This document shows positions 1-11,944 of a stretch of 64,000 nt of DNA, piece after piece. A program made the position numbers and the translations under genes. Source of the stretch: Sipunculus nudus. Taxonomy: Eukaryota > Annelida > Sipuncula > Golfingiida > Sipunculidae. The stretch spans positions 23,864,008 through 23,928,007 of the forward strand of contig CM049313.1 of assembly GCA_026874595.1 (NCBI GenBank). Reading direction: 5' to 3'. The notes beneath the pieces are model-generated. The model did not search any database and was not told the origin of the DNA. It was given only the letters and a program-made list of their open reading frames with translations. The first letter of the stretch is position 1; each line of letters opens with the position of its first letter.

Positions 1-1031
1 ATGCACATAGATGCATTACTTTTTTTTATAAAATATACCTTTTAATCTACCAAAAATAATACCTGAAAATAACACTTGATTTAGATTTCACAATTCTAAA
101 TTGCCTCTTCATTTATCCATGATTTGGCTAATTATTATAAAGTTATGCTTACTGATGGGTTTAATTATATTTAAATTCTCTTATATTATTTTAAAGGAAA
201 TTAATTTAATTAAAAATGCTTCTTTTTTTTAAATATTGTTCTATAATACAATAAAAGGTTTCCTTTGCAACATTTATTTATCAAAAATAAAATTTCAGTA
301 CTTTCAAGACCCTTTGTACTGGCATTTTTTCATATTACAAATCTGGTAAATATTTTGTCATCTTTTAAAATTGAAATGATTCAATATTTATGACAGAAAC
401 ATTGACTTTATAAAAATTATATTAAAAAGTTATGAAAGTATGTTGAATCATGGCAGTGAAAGGCATGTAATATCTGCTGTTTATTAGTTACCATTATATT
501 AGTAGATTAGTTAGCATATGGGTTATCATATGCAAGTCATCCATACTCTTTACTGTAGGGGTCTACTTAGAAAAAGTCTCATATTCTGCACTGATTTCTG
601 AGAATTGTTCTCTTATTTTTATAACCTTTTTGTTTGTTTCAAAAAAGGGGGGGGGGGTTAAAATTGACCCGTACAATGCCTGAAAACCATACCCTTTTTC
701 GCCTTATTGGTTTAAAATTAATAAAAAAAAAACCCTTAAACTATTTAAATTGCTCATGCTTACACTAGATTTGGCATTTATGTTTAAATATTTACATTTA
801 GGAATGTAAAAAATAATGAAATGGCATCTAGCAAGACATTAAGACATTTTAAAGTTATTCAGGCACTGAATTCAGAAGTTATTCCTTGTGAATTCTGCAC
901 AGCCTCAAATTACTACCATCTGAAAGCAGATTATAAATATTAACCACAATTTATAAGATGGAACTGAACGAGCAGCCTTAGCTTTGGCTTATTACAGGTA
1001 ATTTTTATTAACATGTCTAACATTACATTGT

Positions 1032-1035
<4 letters not shown>

Positions 1036-1112
<77 letters not shown>
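1036..1112. repeat. (TA)n microsatellite
   Basis: About 38 uninterrupted TA dinucleotides. The apparent Ile-Tyr polypeptide read through it on the minus strand is an artefact of the repeat. Confidence 0.98.
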
Positions 1113-1115
<3 letters not shown>

Positions 1116-1955
1116 CACCCCCCATTATGATTCCTTCCTGTGCTATGAAAAATTACCTGTCTGTATGCAGATCAATTCTTTCATAACTCTCTCTTTGTAA
1201 CATGCTGCTCTCAAGATGACAAGATTAGTCCAAATATATGCTTTGTATATGTTCATATGCCATCCTTTGGATCTGCAAAATGCATGTAAATCACAACTGT
1301 ACACATATATTTTGCCAACATTATAAGCTTTCTATGTTAAGAAGAACCATAATACTCTTGCAGAACAATTCAATAGAATATTCCTGGTATAATTTGCACC
1401 TAAGAACTTGAATGGAGTCACAATCATAAGTGTGACAAACTGAAAATTTACAGTGATTTAATACTTTCTATTTCAGTTAGCAGTATATGAAAATGTTAAT
1501 TTCATGCATGACAGAGACTACAGTCAAAATAAAAAAGATAAAAGTACAAATATATATTAAGATATTTTCTTTAAAATTTAAAAAGTATACTTAAACTAAA
1601 AAATATATGATATATAATTATATATATATAAATATACATAAATACAATTATATATGTTTATGTATTTCCACCACAACTTGAATTAGAGAATTAAAGTTCA
1701 TGATGAAAATGATATATCATTTGTATGTTATAAACATGATTTAGTCAATAAACAATTTATTGCATTAAAATATATTTGTTCTAAAATATTATGCAATGAG
1801 GTTAAACTATGCAAAAGTATTAGAAAAATATGATTTCATACAAACGAAAAATTGATCCTGGGGCAATTTCAACAATCTGAAATAGCCAAACATGGGCGTG
1901 TTTGGCTTTATTTATAGTTATACTTCAACCTTTCTATAAGGCACGTCCTGTTCTA

Positions 1956-2064
1956 AAAACCTTATCCAAAACTGGCTACAGTTGGGATAAAATGGTCAAC
2001 AGTACGTGCAAAACCTTATCCAAAACTGGCTACAGTTGGGATAAAATGGTCAACAGTACGTGCA
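1956..2064. repeat. 54-bp tandem duplication
   Basis: Two adjacent, essentially identical 54-bp units; the landmark CCTTATCCAAAACTGG occurs at about 1960 and again 54 bases later. The near-identity suggests a recent duplication (inference). Confidence 0.95.
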
Positions 2065-3073
2065 AAATTTAGAGTGATTAATATTTATTATATTTATTAT
2101 TATTCGACACATTTGCAGATATTTGGTATCTGCAATAAACCCGATTGTACTATGCAAACCCTACATATGAAAAATATAATAATAAACAATCAAAAGTCCA
2201 CGTATTATCGCCCAGCTGCCGCTTCTAACGTCCGCTAGATTTCATATATCTAACGTTAGTTAAATCAGATTAGATAACGTGATTTCCACACGTATACCGT
2301 GCAAGTAGTTTTAATCCTAGCATTTTACTGCTATATTACTCACTTTCATGGTAGCTACACGATTGCAGACGCTGACCAGACGATCCTGAGCCGAGGTGAC
2401 AGCTTCCCTGATCACGGCTGTGAGTCAAAACCAGGATGCCGCTTCTTGTCAGATGTGAATCCACAAAATGACTAGTACACGCAAATAACAGAAAATGGGT
2501 TCTTATTCCCTTAATAAAACTATTTTGCCTTGTTGTTGTTATGTTGTCAGAGAGAAGCCTGTATTTAACGTCCGTAATGAAGGGTATGTCAGGCAACACG
2601 CATCGTTTCACTTTTACCGCGTATACCGGGTGCTCGCGGTAACCAGCTTATGCGCATACGCACTGACTTAAAGGTGGGGTATCTTTCGAAGCAATACACA
2701 GCAGCTTTAAGATCTCCCTGCTTTGAGACTGTGCACTACCCCGGAAAACAGAAACGGTCTGACTTGTAAATTTGTGTACGCACTTAAATACCATTATAGA
2801 GTGGTGATTAATGGTGGGATACTTTAGGCGCTTGATTCTGGAGCGTTTTTTTTCGTTCTGGAGGCCCTCTTGACCCACGTTTTGGTCATGGACAATAGGC
2901 AAACATAAAACCGTCCAGCACCTATTGGGTTGTATGCTAACCATGGGGCTGACAAGAAATACAGGAAAGAAAAGATCCAAAAGACCTCGGAAGCAATGTG
3001 TCAAGTTGGATGAGACTGAGACTGTCAGTTATATGAAATTATGAACCCCATCATTAACTTTGCAGTTTTTATT

Positions 3074-4365
3074 AGGGCTCCGCTTGACAAGCGGTGCCCT
3101 ATAGTGATCACCATGTCAGTCCGTCCTTCCGTCCATCCGTCCTTCCGTCAGTAACACTTTCTTTCGCACGCGATAACTCAACAACAACACACTGCAGCTT
3201 TCCCAAATTCACAGGGATGATTGGTACCTATGAGGGCTCCAAACCTTTCGAATTACAGACTTGTCGGAATTCAAATATGGCCGCCACAGCCCAATCGCTG
3301 ATTTTCTTTCGCACCCGATAAGTCAAAAACAACCTACTGCAGTTTTCCCAAATTAAAAGGGTTATTGGTACATATGAGGGCTCGAGACCTGTCGAATAAC
3401 AGACCTGTCGGAACTCCGATAAGGGTGCCACAGCCCAATCGCTGATTTTCTTTCGCACGCGGTAACTCAGCAACAACATACTGCAGCTTTCACAAATTCA
3501 CAGGGATGATTGGTACCTATGAGGGCTCCAAACCTATTGAATTACAGACTTGTCGGATTTAAAATATGGCCGCCACAGCCCGTTCGCTGATTTTGTTTCA
3601 CGCGCGATAATTCAACAACAACCTACCGCAGCTTTCCCTAATTCACAGGGATGATTGGTACCTATGAGGGCTCAAGACCTATTGAATTACAGACCTGTCT
3701 GAATTCATATATGGCCTCAACAGCCCGATCGCTGATTTCCTTTCGTGCGCGATAACTGAAGAACAACCTACTGCAACTTTCCCGAATTCACAAGGATGAT
3801 TGGTACCTATGAGGGCTCCAAACCTTTAGAATTACAGACTAGTCGGAATTCAAATATGGCCGCCACAGCCCAATCGCTGATTTTCTTTTCAACGCGATAA
3901 CTCAACAACAACCTACTGCAGCTTTCCCAAAGTCCCAGGGATGATTGGTACCCACGAGGGCTCCAGACCATTTGAATTACAGACCTGTTGGAATTTCAAT
4001 ATGGCTCCCACTGTCCAATTGCTGATTATCTATCATGCGTGATAACTAAACAACAACATACATCAGCTTTTCCAAATTTAAAGGGATCATTGGTCCTTAT
4101 GAGGGCTCCAGACCTATTGAATAACAGACTTGCTCAAAATCAAATATGGCTAACAGACCACATTCGGTGATTTTCGATTGCACACATTTTTTCAGACATA
4201 TCTTCTTTAATCTAGTATGATTTTTTCCCTCATGCATATTGATAAAAACCTGTTTCTGTTTGTGATATTTTTCAAATTTAACTTAATTTTTTACCCATAT
4301 GTAAACTAGTCCAACACTAGCAGAAACGCGGGGCCCTCTGAGGACCATTGTCCGACCACATCTAG
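3074..4365 (+). mobile_element. Non-autonomous Helentron-like (HINE-type) element, family 1, copy 1
   Basis: Starts with a hairpin: AGGGC.CCGCTT, loop GAC, AAGCGG.GCCCT. A box CTATAGTGATCACC and a CCGT-rich stretch (3118-3150) follow, then about seven tandem units of 144-145 bp; successive GAGGGCTC landmarks sit near 3234, 3378, 3523, 3668, 3813, 3958 and 4103. Near the right end GCGGGGCCCT (4328-4337) is the reverse complement of the left end with one mismatch, followed by a GGAC..GTCC hairpin and terminal CTAG before TTT. The same arrangement recurs at 60274-61586. Ends and array match the general description of Helitron2/Helentron-derived elements in bivalves (family knowledge); assignment to Helentrons is inference. 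It lies in the intron or 5' flank next to the first visible ABCG exon, same strand. No protein is encoded; open frames crossing the units are by-products of the repeat. Confidence 0.75.
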
Positions 4366-4540
4366 TTTATAAATATTTTGTGTAATGTAATGTATTAATC
4401 ACCAGTATTATAACCATTAATAATATGTTTAAAATATATTATCTAATTTTGCCTCTTGCTTGATTCCGATTCAAATTGTGTTAAGTTTTAATATTCTACT
4501 ATTTAGGAATTAAGTGAAACACTTTCTCTGTATTTTGCAG

Positions 4541-4598
4541 CTGTTCCTGTTTGGCATCATCTGGTCATTCGTCTGTTACGCCTCTGTATGTACCGGAA
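4541..4598 (+). CDS. ABCG exon (first visible)
   Basis: Acceptor TTTTGCAG precedes 4541 and donor GTAAGT follows 4598. It encodes 19 residues, beginning LFLFGIIWSFV, an ABCG first-helix type sequence, and ends one base into a Lys codon completed by the next exon. Confidence 0.75.
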
Positions 4599-7500
4599 GT
4601 AAGTGGTCTATTAACTCGTACTTTCAGGGGGTATTTGTTTTAATAGCTCTAGTAACAAACTGTAAGAAATATTACATTTATTTTAGTTTTAATCCTTGGA
4701 AATATGTCCTTCATTCAGTCAAAGCGACTGTATAATCTGTATTAACTTGGATATTACGGGTTCTTGAGCAGTTCTGCTAATTTCAGATCTTTGGCGCTAC
4801 GATAGTCTCTGGATAAATGTCAAAGTTCCCAGGATTAAGATGAAAATATGGGCAATGACCGCGCTGGACCATAGTCCAGGAGCTGGTTTTCGAAGGGGCT
4901 AAAATAAATGAAATCGTTCAATCCACCACACAGCCAAGGTCTCACAAGAGAAAATGATAGCCTCTAGACTACACCTCTAGATTACTGCTAAGGCATTGCT
5001 TTGAAATTATGGCAAAGTTCCCTGACAATTCAAGATAAAAACATCGGCATTTCCTAAGTGTAGCCACAGAAGAGTTGCGTGAAAACCGATTGGTGGCAGC
5101 ACCATAAAAATCATAATATACAGATTTGATATAATAAATTATTAGTTATTCAATGAATCGTTAACGATTTGATTGTATCATGTTTTGCTTAAACCAGAGC
5201 AGAGAACGGAATATCGTGAAGATAATTAAGAAACTGACTTTGATTGAAGTAATCATTCATTTATTTTAATTTGGATGATATAATAGTATATCACAATCAT
5301 CAATACTTCTAATCCTTACCTGAAACGTGTTTTAAGTCACGGTTTCCTGCAAAATTCCAGGTTGGTAGTTATTTGTATTGGAATTAGACTCGGTTTTCGA
5401 ATGACTCAAGACTCGTAGAAAGGTGGACTAACCCTCAAAGACTCGTACTTGGACTCATACTTGCACTGGGACTCCGGTGTTGTGGACTTGACCACATCCC
5501 TGGTTTTCGCTGACTTTTCGTACTCCGCTTATATGACTCGATTTATATGCAAACACAGCATAACCATTACACATACACTTTCATCTTATTGGCACATATT
5601 TATCCTCATTTATCCTTTAAAATAACGATGTTGTTAAAAACTTGTCTTTCGTAACACATTGTTTAGTCAGTGATAACTTCAACCTTGCATTCAAACAGAC
5701 AGAAATAATCAATAAACATAAAGATATATACCAATTGGCACAATCAAAATTATTATTTGTAAAATCCATTTTACTTTCAACGTGCCATATCTGTAATAAT
5801 TTTTGCAAACTACAATTCTACTAATAACCACTAGGCCTACTAGCATTTTCCTCCTGTGTTCAGTGTAGTCTGATTGACAACTTTTAACTGACACGATAAT
5901 TTGCATCACTTTGGATAGTTTATGAGTGTATATGGTAATTTACTCTAGAAGTCGTACTTTTGATTTTGAATACTAAATTATAGTAGTAGAATTCCTCAGC
6001 TCTGATTAACTGTGAAGATGATACAACCTAAATACCTAAATTCTATTAATGCAAATAAAACAAGGTAAATAGTGCATATCTTTAAGAAAAATGAGAACAG
6101 ATTATCAGTAAGGAAGCAAAGTCAGCTATTTCGTACTGTCACCGGGATCTGACTAATGTATGTTTTAATTAAAGTTTCAGAGCCGACAAAGTATGGGATA
6201 CTTCAAGTTAATTGTGAAATATGGTACAATTATGCATTTTTAGTATTTAAAAGCCGAGCGGTGGTGGCCCGTGAGAGGGCTGCTGGATGCTACAGATTGT
6301 CAGCGGGTCTTCTATCTCAGCTGACCAGCGATGCACTTACTATTATTATACAACCCACACTGTATCATTGGGTAATCTACTGGGCGACAGATCTGAACGG
6401 TGTGAAGGCGTTCTTCCTCAGTTGGTTGACTCTCCTGGTGAATATTTTTGTCTCTCAGGTACTTTCTATTATTATCATGCATTCTGGGATATTATCTATG
6501 ACGGGATACATTATTATAGACCTCTACGTCGTGCAAATAACTAAAAAACCTTGTTCATTTAAATAAAAAATCAATATCCATGTGGAACCATTATACGAAT
6601 AATGTAGTCACGAGGGTGCTTTAAATGTATAAGAAAACGGGTATGGATTGTTAAGAATGGCGGTACGACTTATCCTCGTACGTATCTTAAAATATCTTGA
6701 TACTTGTCTTGAGATGACGAAAACATAATACAATATTTGGTTAATAAACTCATATTTACAATTCTAGATATAATCCTCAAATACTGTCCGACGACACTTG
6801 TGGTTAAACATTAACATCATGATTTCATGACACTGTGCGTTTTCGTGGGTACATGAGCGCCTATAATAGTGAAGGCACTGATAAGTTATATTAAAGAATA
6901 GATATTAAATAGGTTTTCCGTATCCGTAACCAATGGCTGAGTTTCAGATATCAACAGCTGTACATGGATTACGCAATATGCGAAATGGCTGCGCTATACA
7001 TATCTAACGAACCATATATTTTTCTCATACGCCGTCTCTCAGTGCTCGTTGTTTATCGTGCGCTTAAAATATTTGTGTGATGTAGGCCCTAGGGATGTTC
7101 TGGTGCTCTGTTTTGCGTGAGCTTGAGGCAATTCTGGCCATCGGAAATATAACCTTTCTCATCAACATAATGGCTGGTAAGTGGAAAAATAATATTCGTG
7201 TTAAGTGCAAACACTTAAACTTTTAACAGGTAAATCGGATATGGTCCGACAGATTCAAGTGTCCAGAATGGTTCCCATGAAGTTCGAGAACTTTTCATCC
7301 CAATTGTGTTATTTCTAATGTTAGTAGGGCAAGGCTAGTTTTGAAGTCATGAGACCAGGCATAGACACATTGTCAGAATCTGATTAAAGGGACATAATCA
7401 GGAGCTAAATTTTTGTTATTCTTTCAGACTATCAGTTCAGTTTTGCTTTATACAAATGTTCCCCGCTAAAACCATCCCAGCACACGGTCTCATTTCCTCG

Positions 7501-8220
7501 CATACGGCTGTTGAACACCATGTTATGGCTCTGCGTGTTGGTAAATACAGTCTGTTTACCATAACAAGGTCGCGTGACCGGAGATCCGAATAAGAGGGGC
7601 AACACGCTGTGTTTCAGCCAGCAGAAACATGTATAACATTTTTTTGGGCCAAGTCAGACAGGGCATCTTCTGACTGACACGTGTTTTGACACAGCGATGC
7701 ACACAGCCCCACGCGCTTTGTTTATGTTGACACTTTTCATCGCGCCCGGTCCATTGTTTTAACATTTGTTAACAGGAGTAAGCAAACGGTTTCAGGGCAA
7801 TATTTTGGCAGGTACATATTTATTTTAAAGGGAAGAAGCTATTTTTCGTGTTAACTCAACATTCTTTATAGGTGATTGGGCCCCTTTAACTTTCAGGAGG
7901 ATATTACCGGAAGAATTTACCTTATTGGCTCGACTGGCTGAAGTATTGTTCTTTTTTCTATCATGTCTATCACATTCAAGCAGCACTGGAATTAGATACT
8001 TCCCAACCTTTCAGGTAATAGATGATATACAAAGATATACAGTAATATACATAAACAGTGAAACCTCAACTAGCGACAACCTCGGTTTAGCGATCACCTA
8101 AAACTACCACGTGTTCCCGGTCTTGATTATTTATATTCTTTATGTAAGACCTCACATAGACGTCGACTAATGCGACCACTTTATCGTGGTTACATTGGTC
8201 TTCGTAATTTCAAGGTTTGA

Positions 8221-8271
<51 letters not shown>

Positions 8272-8752
8272 TAGATATATAGCCGAGAATCATGACATTC
8301 CTCTTAAACTGTAATAATGTATAGGAAGTTAACATCGTTGCGATAATGACAAGGTGACTTTAAATCAGCATTTAATTTAATTAGCAAGCACTTATTCTAT
8401 ATTTTACCTTCTTCCATATTTTAAACTAAAATTATTAATCCTAATCCTAACATAAGTTACAGTACCGCTATAAAGGGCCAATGAGTAACCAATAAATTTA
8501 ATAATTCCATAAAGACATACAATGTATAGAGGTTACAATTTATCTTTTTACAGGTGTGCGCCTCCAAGCCAGAGTAACTTTCCTAAATGTTCTGTCCTCT
8601 CCAATTCTACCCTCTTCATCGGTGGACAAGACATCCTAGAGTATTATGGTCTTGACTGGCCAGTGTGGATAAGTGTGGTGTTTTTAACGGGTTCTTACGT
8701 TTTATTAATTCTAGCTGGATACATGATTTTGAGAAAACGCCGGCCTTTCTAA
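4541..8752 (+). CDS. ABCG-family (white-type) ABC transporter, C-terminal transmembrane half, five exons
   Basis: Exons 4541-4598, 6181-6458, 7086-7176, 7897-8014 and 8554-8752 join in one frame (junction phases 1, 0, 1, 2), giving about 246 residues to a TAA stop. The product reads through the membrane domain typical of ABCG half-transporters: an FGIIW helix, the VVARERAAG(C)YRLSA segment, helices over exons 2-3, the loop AGGYYRKNLPYWLDWLKY, a Cys-containing extracellular loop, a last helix and a basic C-terminal tail (LRKRRPF). ABCG proteins are half-size pumps at plasma or organelle membranes that work as dimers and move sterols, lipids or small molecules; the substrate here is unknown. 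The nucleotide-binding domain (Walker A, signature) would be encoded upstream of the first visible exon and is not in the window. An array element sits just upstream and (TA)n lies in the last intron. The frame is intact, so this is probably a live gene. Exon borders are my own reading of splice signals. Confidence 0.85.
6181..6458 (+). CDS. ABCG exon with the RER motif
   Basis: Acceptor AAAGTTTCAG, donor CAG/GTACTT. It carries the diagnostic FKSRAVVARERAAG stretch followed by YRLSA and two membrane helices (TIIIQPTLYHWVIYW; AFFLSWLTLLVNIFV). The 92 codons plus 2 bases keep frame on both sides. Confidence 0.88.
7086..7176 (+). CDS. ABCG exon
   Basis: Acceptor is a weak GATGTAG, donor GTAAGT is strong. 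It encodes ALGMFW..ILAIGNITFLINIMA, matching the 'alG..' helix that precedes the AGG(F/Y) loop in ABCG proteins. Thirty codons plus one base. Confidence 0.8.
7897..8014 (+). CDS. ABCG exon with the GGYY..PYWLDWLKY loop
   Basis: Acceptor AACTTTCAG, donor CAG/GTAATA. It encodes GGYYRKNLPYWLDWLKY and the following amphipathic HIQAALELD region that precedes the large extracellular loop in ABCG transporters. Confidence 0.88.
8226..8268. repeat. (TA)n microsatellite in last ABCG intron
   Basis: About 21 TA units. Confidence 0.97.
8554..8752 (+). CDS. ABCG terminal exon
   Basis: Acceptor TTTTTACAG. It encodes the Cys-containing extracellular loop (CAPPSQSNFPKCS), the DILEYYGLDWPVW segment, the last membrane helix and the basic tail LRKRRPF before TAA at 8750-8752. 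Confidence 0.88.
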
Positions 8753-8934
8753 TGATGGTTACGGCTGTATACACAAAAAAGGTCCAAGCAGAACTATTTA
8801 AGTTAGTACGCGTGTTGAGAATTTTTTTTGAACAGATTTACAACAGAATGTTGTTTTGTTTGTGCAATATAATTTTACGCTCCTAAACGCCATCGAAACT
8901 TCACCAGAATCAGTTAGAAACAGAAAAAGCTGTA

Positions 8935-8940
8935 AATAAA
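8935..8940 (+). terminator. Candidate polyadenylation signal AATAAA of the ABCG gene
   Basis: AATAAA lies about 180 bases after the ABCG stop codon, inside AT-rich 3' sequence. It is the nearest canonical signal I see, but such hexamers are common in this background. Confidence 0.5.
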
Positions 8941-9095
8941 ATACAAATGATTTTCTCAATGTTATCTTGTCGGAGCATATGTTTTGAATCAGTCACATTT
9001 ATACAATTTTTTATATGTGGACTTTGCACCGTGAATAAGGTAAAATCGACGTACTAAGAAATCGGCTTTTCTTTGTGATGATTCAATATGCCATG

Positions 9096-9098
<3 letters not shown>

Positions 9099-9145
<47 letters not shown>
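9099..9145. repeat. (TA)n microsatellite
   Basis: About 23 TA units downstream of the ABCG gene. Confidence 0.97.
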
Positions 9146-9148
<3 letters not shown>

Positions 9149-9640
9149 ACCGTAACCTATATAATGATGCTTGTCCGACTGTAACATAGCTTATGTGTTT
9201 AAGAATGATTTTCCTATTAGGAAAATTAGATAAATGTTCCTCATGTAACATCTCTGCCACAGTTTTCTTTAGGCCTACTTCAGCATCATCTGTTTCATAA
9301 ATGAAGGGTTAACAGTTGTGACATTCGATAATAATGAGAGATGATCGATGTCTTTTGAATAACAAGGTTCACAAAAACTGAATTTATTCATTGTATTGAT
9401 AGACAGATAGCTTTTACGATTTCAGTTATTTTTATCTCTGTGATACCCATATAAATAATAAAAATGGAATGATGTTTTACCAAAATCAGACCTCATTATG
9501 GCATTTGGCAACAAAGTGACAAAACCACCTTTGTCTTTATTTTTGTGCGTCCGAATCCATCTGGTGTGTGGATCCTTCAGTAGAGTTATCAAGGAATTAG
9601 AACACTATAATCGTAAAAGGGTTTGAAATTTGGATCCTTA

Positions 9641-9642
<2 letters not shown>

Positions 9643-9680
<38 letters not shown>
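9643..9680. repeat. (TG)n microsatellite
   Basis: About 19 TG units, ending some 45 bases before the 43-bp minisatellite. Confidence 0.97.
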
Positions 9681-9681
<1 letters not shown>

Positions 9682-9725
9682 TCTATGCACTGCATGTTTG
9701 ACTGGCCTTTCAATGAAACATGTAT

Positions 9726-10836
9726 AGCCTGCATGCGGGGCCAGTTATATTTTTCCGGTGCCTAGTACAGCCTGCATCCGGGACCAGTTATATTTTTCCG
9801 GTGCCTAGTACAGCCTGCATCCGGGACCAGTTATATTTTTCCGGTGCCTAGTACAGCCTGCATCCGGGACCAGTTATATTTTTCCGGTGCCTAGTACAGC
9901 CTGCGTCCGGGACCAGTTATATTTTTCCGGTGCCTAGTACAGCCTGCGTCCGGGACCAGTTATATTTTTCCGGTGCCTAGTACAGCCTGCGTCCGGGACC
10001 AGTTATATTTTTCCGGTGACTAGTACAGCCTGCATCCGGGACCAGTTATATTTTTCCGGTGCCTAGTACAGCCTGCGTCCGGGACCAGTTATATTTTTCC
10101 GGTGCCTAGTACAGCCTGCGTCCGGGACCAGTTATATTTTTCCGGTGCCTAGTACAGCCTGCGTCCGGGACCAGTTATATTTTTCCGGTGCCTAGTACAG
10201 CCTGCGTCCGGGACCAGTTATATTTTTCCGGTGCCTAGTACAGCCTGCGTCCGGGACCAGTTATATTTTTCCGGTGCCTAGTACAGCCTGCGTCCGGGAC
10301 CAGTTATATTTTTCCGGTGACTAGTACAGCCTGCATCCGGGACCAGTTATATTTTTCCGGTGCCTAGTACAGCCTGCGTCCGGGACCAGTTATATTTTTC
10401 CGGTGCCTAGTACAGCCTGCGTCCGGGACCAGTTATATTTTTCCGGTGCCTAGTACAGCCTGCGTCCGGGACCAGTTATATTTTTCCGGTGCCTAGTACA
10501 GCCTGCGTCCGGGACCAGTTATATTTTTCCGGTGCCTAGTACAGCCTGCGTCCGGGACCAGTTATATTTTTCCGGTGCCTAGTACAGCCTGCATCCGGGA
10601 CCAGTTATATTTTTCCGGTGCCTAGTACAGCCTGCGTCCGGGACCAGTTATATTTTTCCGGTGCCTAGTACAGCCTGCGTCCGGGACCAGTTATATATTT
10701 CCGGTGCCTAGTACAGCCTGCGTCCGGGACCAGTTATATTTTTCCGGTGCCTAGTACAGCCTGCGTCCGGGACCAGTTATATTTTTCCGGTGCCTAGTAC
10801 AGCCTGCATCCGGGACCAGTTATATTTTTCCGGTGA
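9726..10836. repeat. 43-bp minisatellite, 26 units with a 7-unit higher-order block
   Basis: Twenty-five full units plus a 36-base partial unit, every one exactly in register: unit starts fall at 9726 + 43n. The landmark is CCGGGACCAGTTATATTTTT. Variation is nearly confined to one base (CATCC versus CGTCC), a GGTGAC/GGTGCC difference, a first unit with GCATGCGGGG, and one TATATATTT unit near 10690. GGTGAC followed by a CATCC unit occurs at 10020 and 10321, so units 7-13 and 14-20 form a repeated 301-bp block. All frames are closed, so it does not encode a peptide. Confidence 0.98.
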
Positions 10837-11944
10837 CCCCTAGTATAGCCTCAAGGTCACGAAATCACAAACACGCTGTCACATGAACGAAAACTGAAGC
10901 ATCACAGACATTAAAAACATTTTTACTTTTTAATAACTAAACATTTAATGTCCTGCATTTGTTCAAATTATGCACAGATTATATTGTTACACACAAACAT
11001 GCAGGTATCATCACACTGTTGTTGCCGTGCAGTTGTAATGGGTGAACTGATTTTGATACATAAGAGCATATATAGCCTGAAGTGCTATAGTAACTTGCTG
11101 ATGAGGAGAGCAGATCATGCTAATATGTATTGACAAAAGTTATAATGATGTGTTAAGCCTATGGCACAGGGTCAAAGGGCAGACCAAAGTACTCCCCTCA
11201 ACTGTTGAAACAAACTGAGTTCGTATTGCAGGATTTATGTCAATATGGGCTTCACATTTCAAATTTATTACAATTAATACAAATTTGAGAAAGGTATTAT
11301 GTTTCCAGTATTAGCTAAACCAGGCCCAGATACATGTAACAGTTCATACTAAACTCATACATGGAACCAAAGTCTATAATTCTGTATCTTAATATATTAC
11401 ATTTGGCAATATAAACATATTCTGTAGGAATAGTGGGGGCTTGTTTATATTGACCTGGCCCCCCTCCACTTACAAAACAGTGGGAGGGGCCATATATACC
11501 ATCATCCCCCTGTATCCCCCTGATGATGACCAATACACCAAAACTGATTCCGAAACAGTTCTTTTCTTCTCACACACCATGATCGGTAGCATTATGATTT
11601 GCCGGAACCAAATTTGAAAATAAACCATTCCAACCACGCACATTGTACTTCCTCTGGTCACAGATACAGTTGACCATGTTTGGATAATAAATTGTTAAAT
11701 TTTGTGACTCCTTGAGAAATATCCGAAAAATAACATTTCATCCCACAGTGAATACCCGATCACACGTGGTGCCACCTGCGGGCAACAATCACACAGCCGT
11801 GAAATGATTTAACGTGGCTGAACAATTTTGTAATGAATAGTTAAGTGGTTCATAAGACAAAAAGTTAGATTTTGCACCACAAATCGCAACATACGCTGTT
11901 TGGTTTTTGGCATCCCTGCTCATTTACTACAATATATACATAAA
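10837..11944. other. Non-coding stretch, nothing recognised
   Basis: No gene, RNA or mobile-element signature found. The short reading frames here lack motifs or splice context. Confidence 0.4.

Larger units (their letters stand above)
1..3073. other. AT-rich non-coding sequence upstream of / within the ABCG gene
   Basis: Apart from the short repeats listed separately, this stretch shows no coding sequence I can recognise. From 1 to about 2200 it is strongly AT-rich, with runs of A/T, a degenerate (TA) patch at 1610-1680 and a G-run near 650. From about 2200 to 3010 the composition becomes more balanced and CpG is retained; minus-strand reading frames of 91 and 118 codons are open there, but I see no family motif or convincing splice signals. 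It presumably lies in an intron or upstream of the ABCG gene that continues to the right. No nucleotide-binding-domain exon of that gene is visible here. Confidence 0.5.

Noticed and set aside
940-1125. Minus-strand reading frame of alternating Ile-Tyr
   Set aside because: Pure translation of a (TA)n microsatellite.
3094-3479. Open frames on both strands in the 3-4 kb element, and the similar ones at 60.1-61.3 kb
   Set aside because: They follow the 145-bp unit and recur in every copy; the sequence is explained as a non-coding array.
9726-10836. CRISPR-like regular repeat spacing
   Set aside because: There are no unique spacers; adjacent 43-bp units are nearly identical, and the genome is eukaryotic.
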